64,000 nucleotides of DNA. Origin: Planotetraspora kaengkrachanensis. Lineage in GTDB: Bacteria > Actinomycetota > Actinomycetes > Streptosporangiales > Streptosporangiaceae. The number at the start of each line of letters is the position of its first letter. The first letter of the stretch is position 1. The stretch lies in assembly GCF_016862895.1 (NCBI RefSeq), contig NZ_BONV01000018.1, positions 124,001 through 188,000 on the forward strand, given 5' to 3'. The position numbers were made by a program, and so were the translations under genes. Under the pieces are notes generated by a model. It was not told the DNA's origin and did not search any database. It saw only the letters and a program-made list of their open reading frames with translations. Of this stretch, positions 63,747 through 64,000 are shown piece after piece.

Positions 63747-64000
63747 TCATTGGGCAGCGACGGCCGGGCCGTACACGAAGCCGGGGTCGATCTGGGCCGC
63801 GAGGTCCTCGCCGGTCGCCCGGTTGGCCCACGCCAGGGCGTTGCGCAGGTGGAACTCCCCCGCCTGCCTCCCGAACTTCTCCCAGTCCTTGGGCTGCGCG
63901 TCGAGGCGGTCGGCCAGCGTGGCGAGGGACCGGCGGTTGGCCGGCTCGAGGTCCGCGAGGGTGAACGGCCGGCCCTGCTCCATGCCGCGGACGGCGCCGG
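63747..64000 (-). CDS. C-terminal part of a protein running off the window
   Basis: At least 84 residues, open to the window edge. The visible part contains FTLADLEPANRRSLATLADR and GEFHLRNALAWANRATGED, a helical segment, and ends FVYGPAVAAQ. An ATG at 63983 exists, but the frame continues upstream (VRG before it), so the true start is probably outside. I do not recognise the family. Confidence 0.6.
   Translation of the reverse strand, partial: GAVRGMEQGRPFTLADLEPANRRSLATLADRLDAQPKDWEKFGRQAGEFHLRNALAWANRATGEDLAAQIDPGFVYGPAVAAQ

Overview
The window comes from a high-GC (about 70% or more) actinomycete chromosome. Gene content (mycothiol-type DinB enzyme, F420-type luciferase-like oxidoreductase, SARP/AfsR regulator, CU044_5270, DUF5685, DUF5063 and SCO5389-family proteins, protein O-mannosyltransferase) points to Streptosporangiales or a close relative; this placement is inference. 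No insertion sequence, prophage, integrase or CRISPR array was found.

Layout. 0-10.3 kb: an SRPBCC protein, an XRE regulator, a mirrored repeat array (1421-1772), an ABC exporter divergent from a histidine kinase/response regulator pair, a second (paralogous) DNA sliding clamp, a GntR regulator, an XRE-TPR regulator and a PH-domain membrane protein preceded by a 58-residue membrane peptide. 10.3-12.8 kb: upp, two tandem TadA-associated proteins, tadA and tRNA-Ser(CGA). 12.8-28.7 kb: a variable segment between two tRNA-Ser genes, with an acyltransferase, a methyltransferase and its divergent regulator, a zinc metallopeptidase, a protein mannosyltransferase, an ECF sigma factor with its CU044_5270 partner, a secreted lipase, a DUF5685 protein with a cysteine-rich tail, and a 3.9 kb cassette (ABC exporter, membrane protein, MarR-type regulator) bounded by tRNA-Ser(GGA) and a 3' fragment of the same tRNA. 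28.7-37.3 kb: conserved housekeeping block: SRP RNA, dnaX, ybaB, recR, DUF5063, lysC, asd, interrupted by an antisense GAF regulator. 37.3-37.7 kb: a second mirrored repeat array starting in the asd stop codon. 37.7-49.1 kb: a secreted M15-like protein, TetR, luciferase-like oxidoreductase, lipoprotein esterase, a YkvA protein, and a DUF1684 gene plus a five-gene peptide/nickel-type ABC importer facing an amidohydrolase. 49.1-64 kb: SURF1, HxlR and TetR regulators, an aberrant 2-hydroxyacid dehydrogenase, a methyltransferase, a large SARP regulator, GNAT, aminotransferase/LysR divergent pair, SDR, luciferase-like oxidoreductase, a gene-decay zone with a LuxR remnant, and an SCO5389-family protein.

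The most unusual content is the pair of mirrored arrays at 1.4 and 37.3 kb. Each has eight copies of a motif with consensus GTGATCATGCACAGRYTCG, spaced almost exactly 53 bp (five helical turns), in two arms that converge on a centre. Each array abuts gene 3' ends. No protein-coding explanation fits them, and I do not recognise them as a named element. The second notable structure is the tRNA-Ser-bounded cassette, whose last gene uses a stop codon lying in tRNA-derived sequence.
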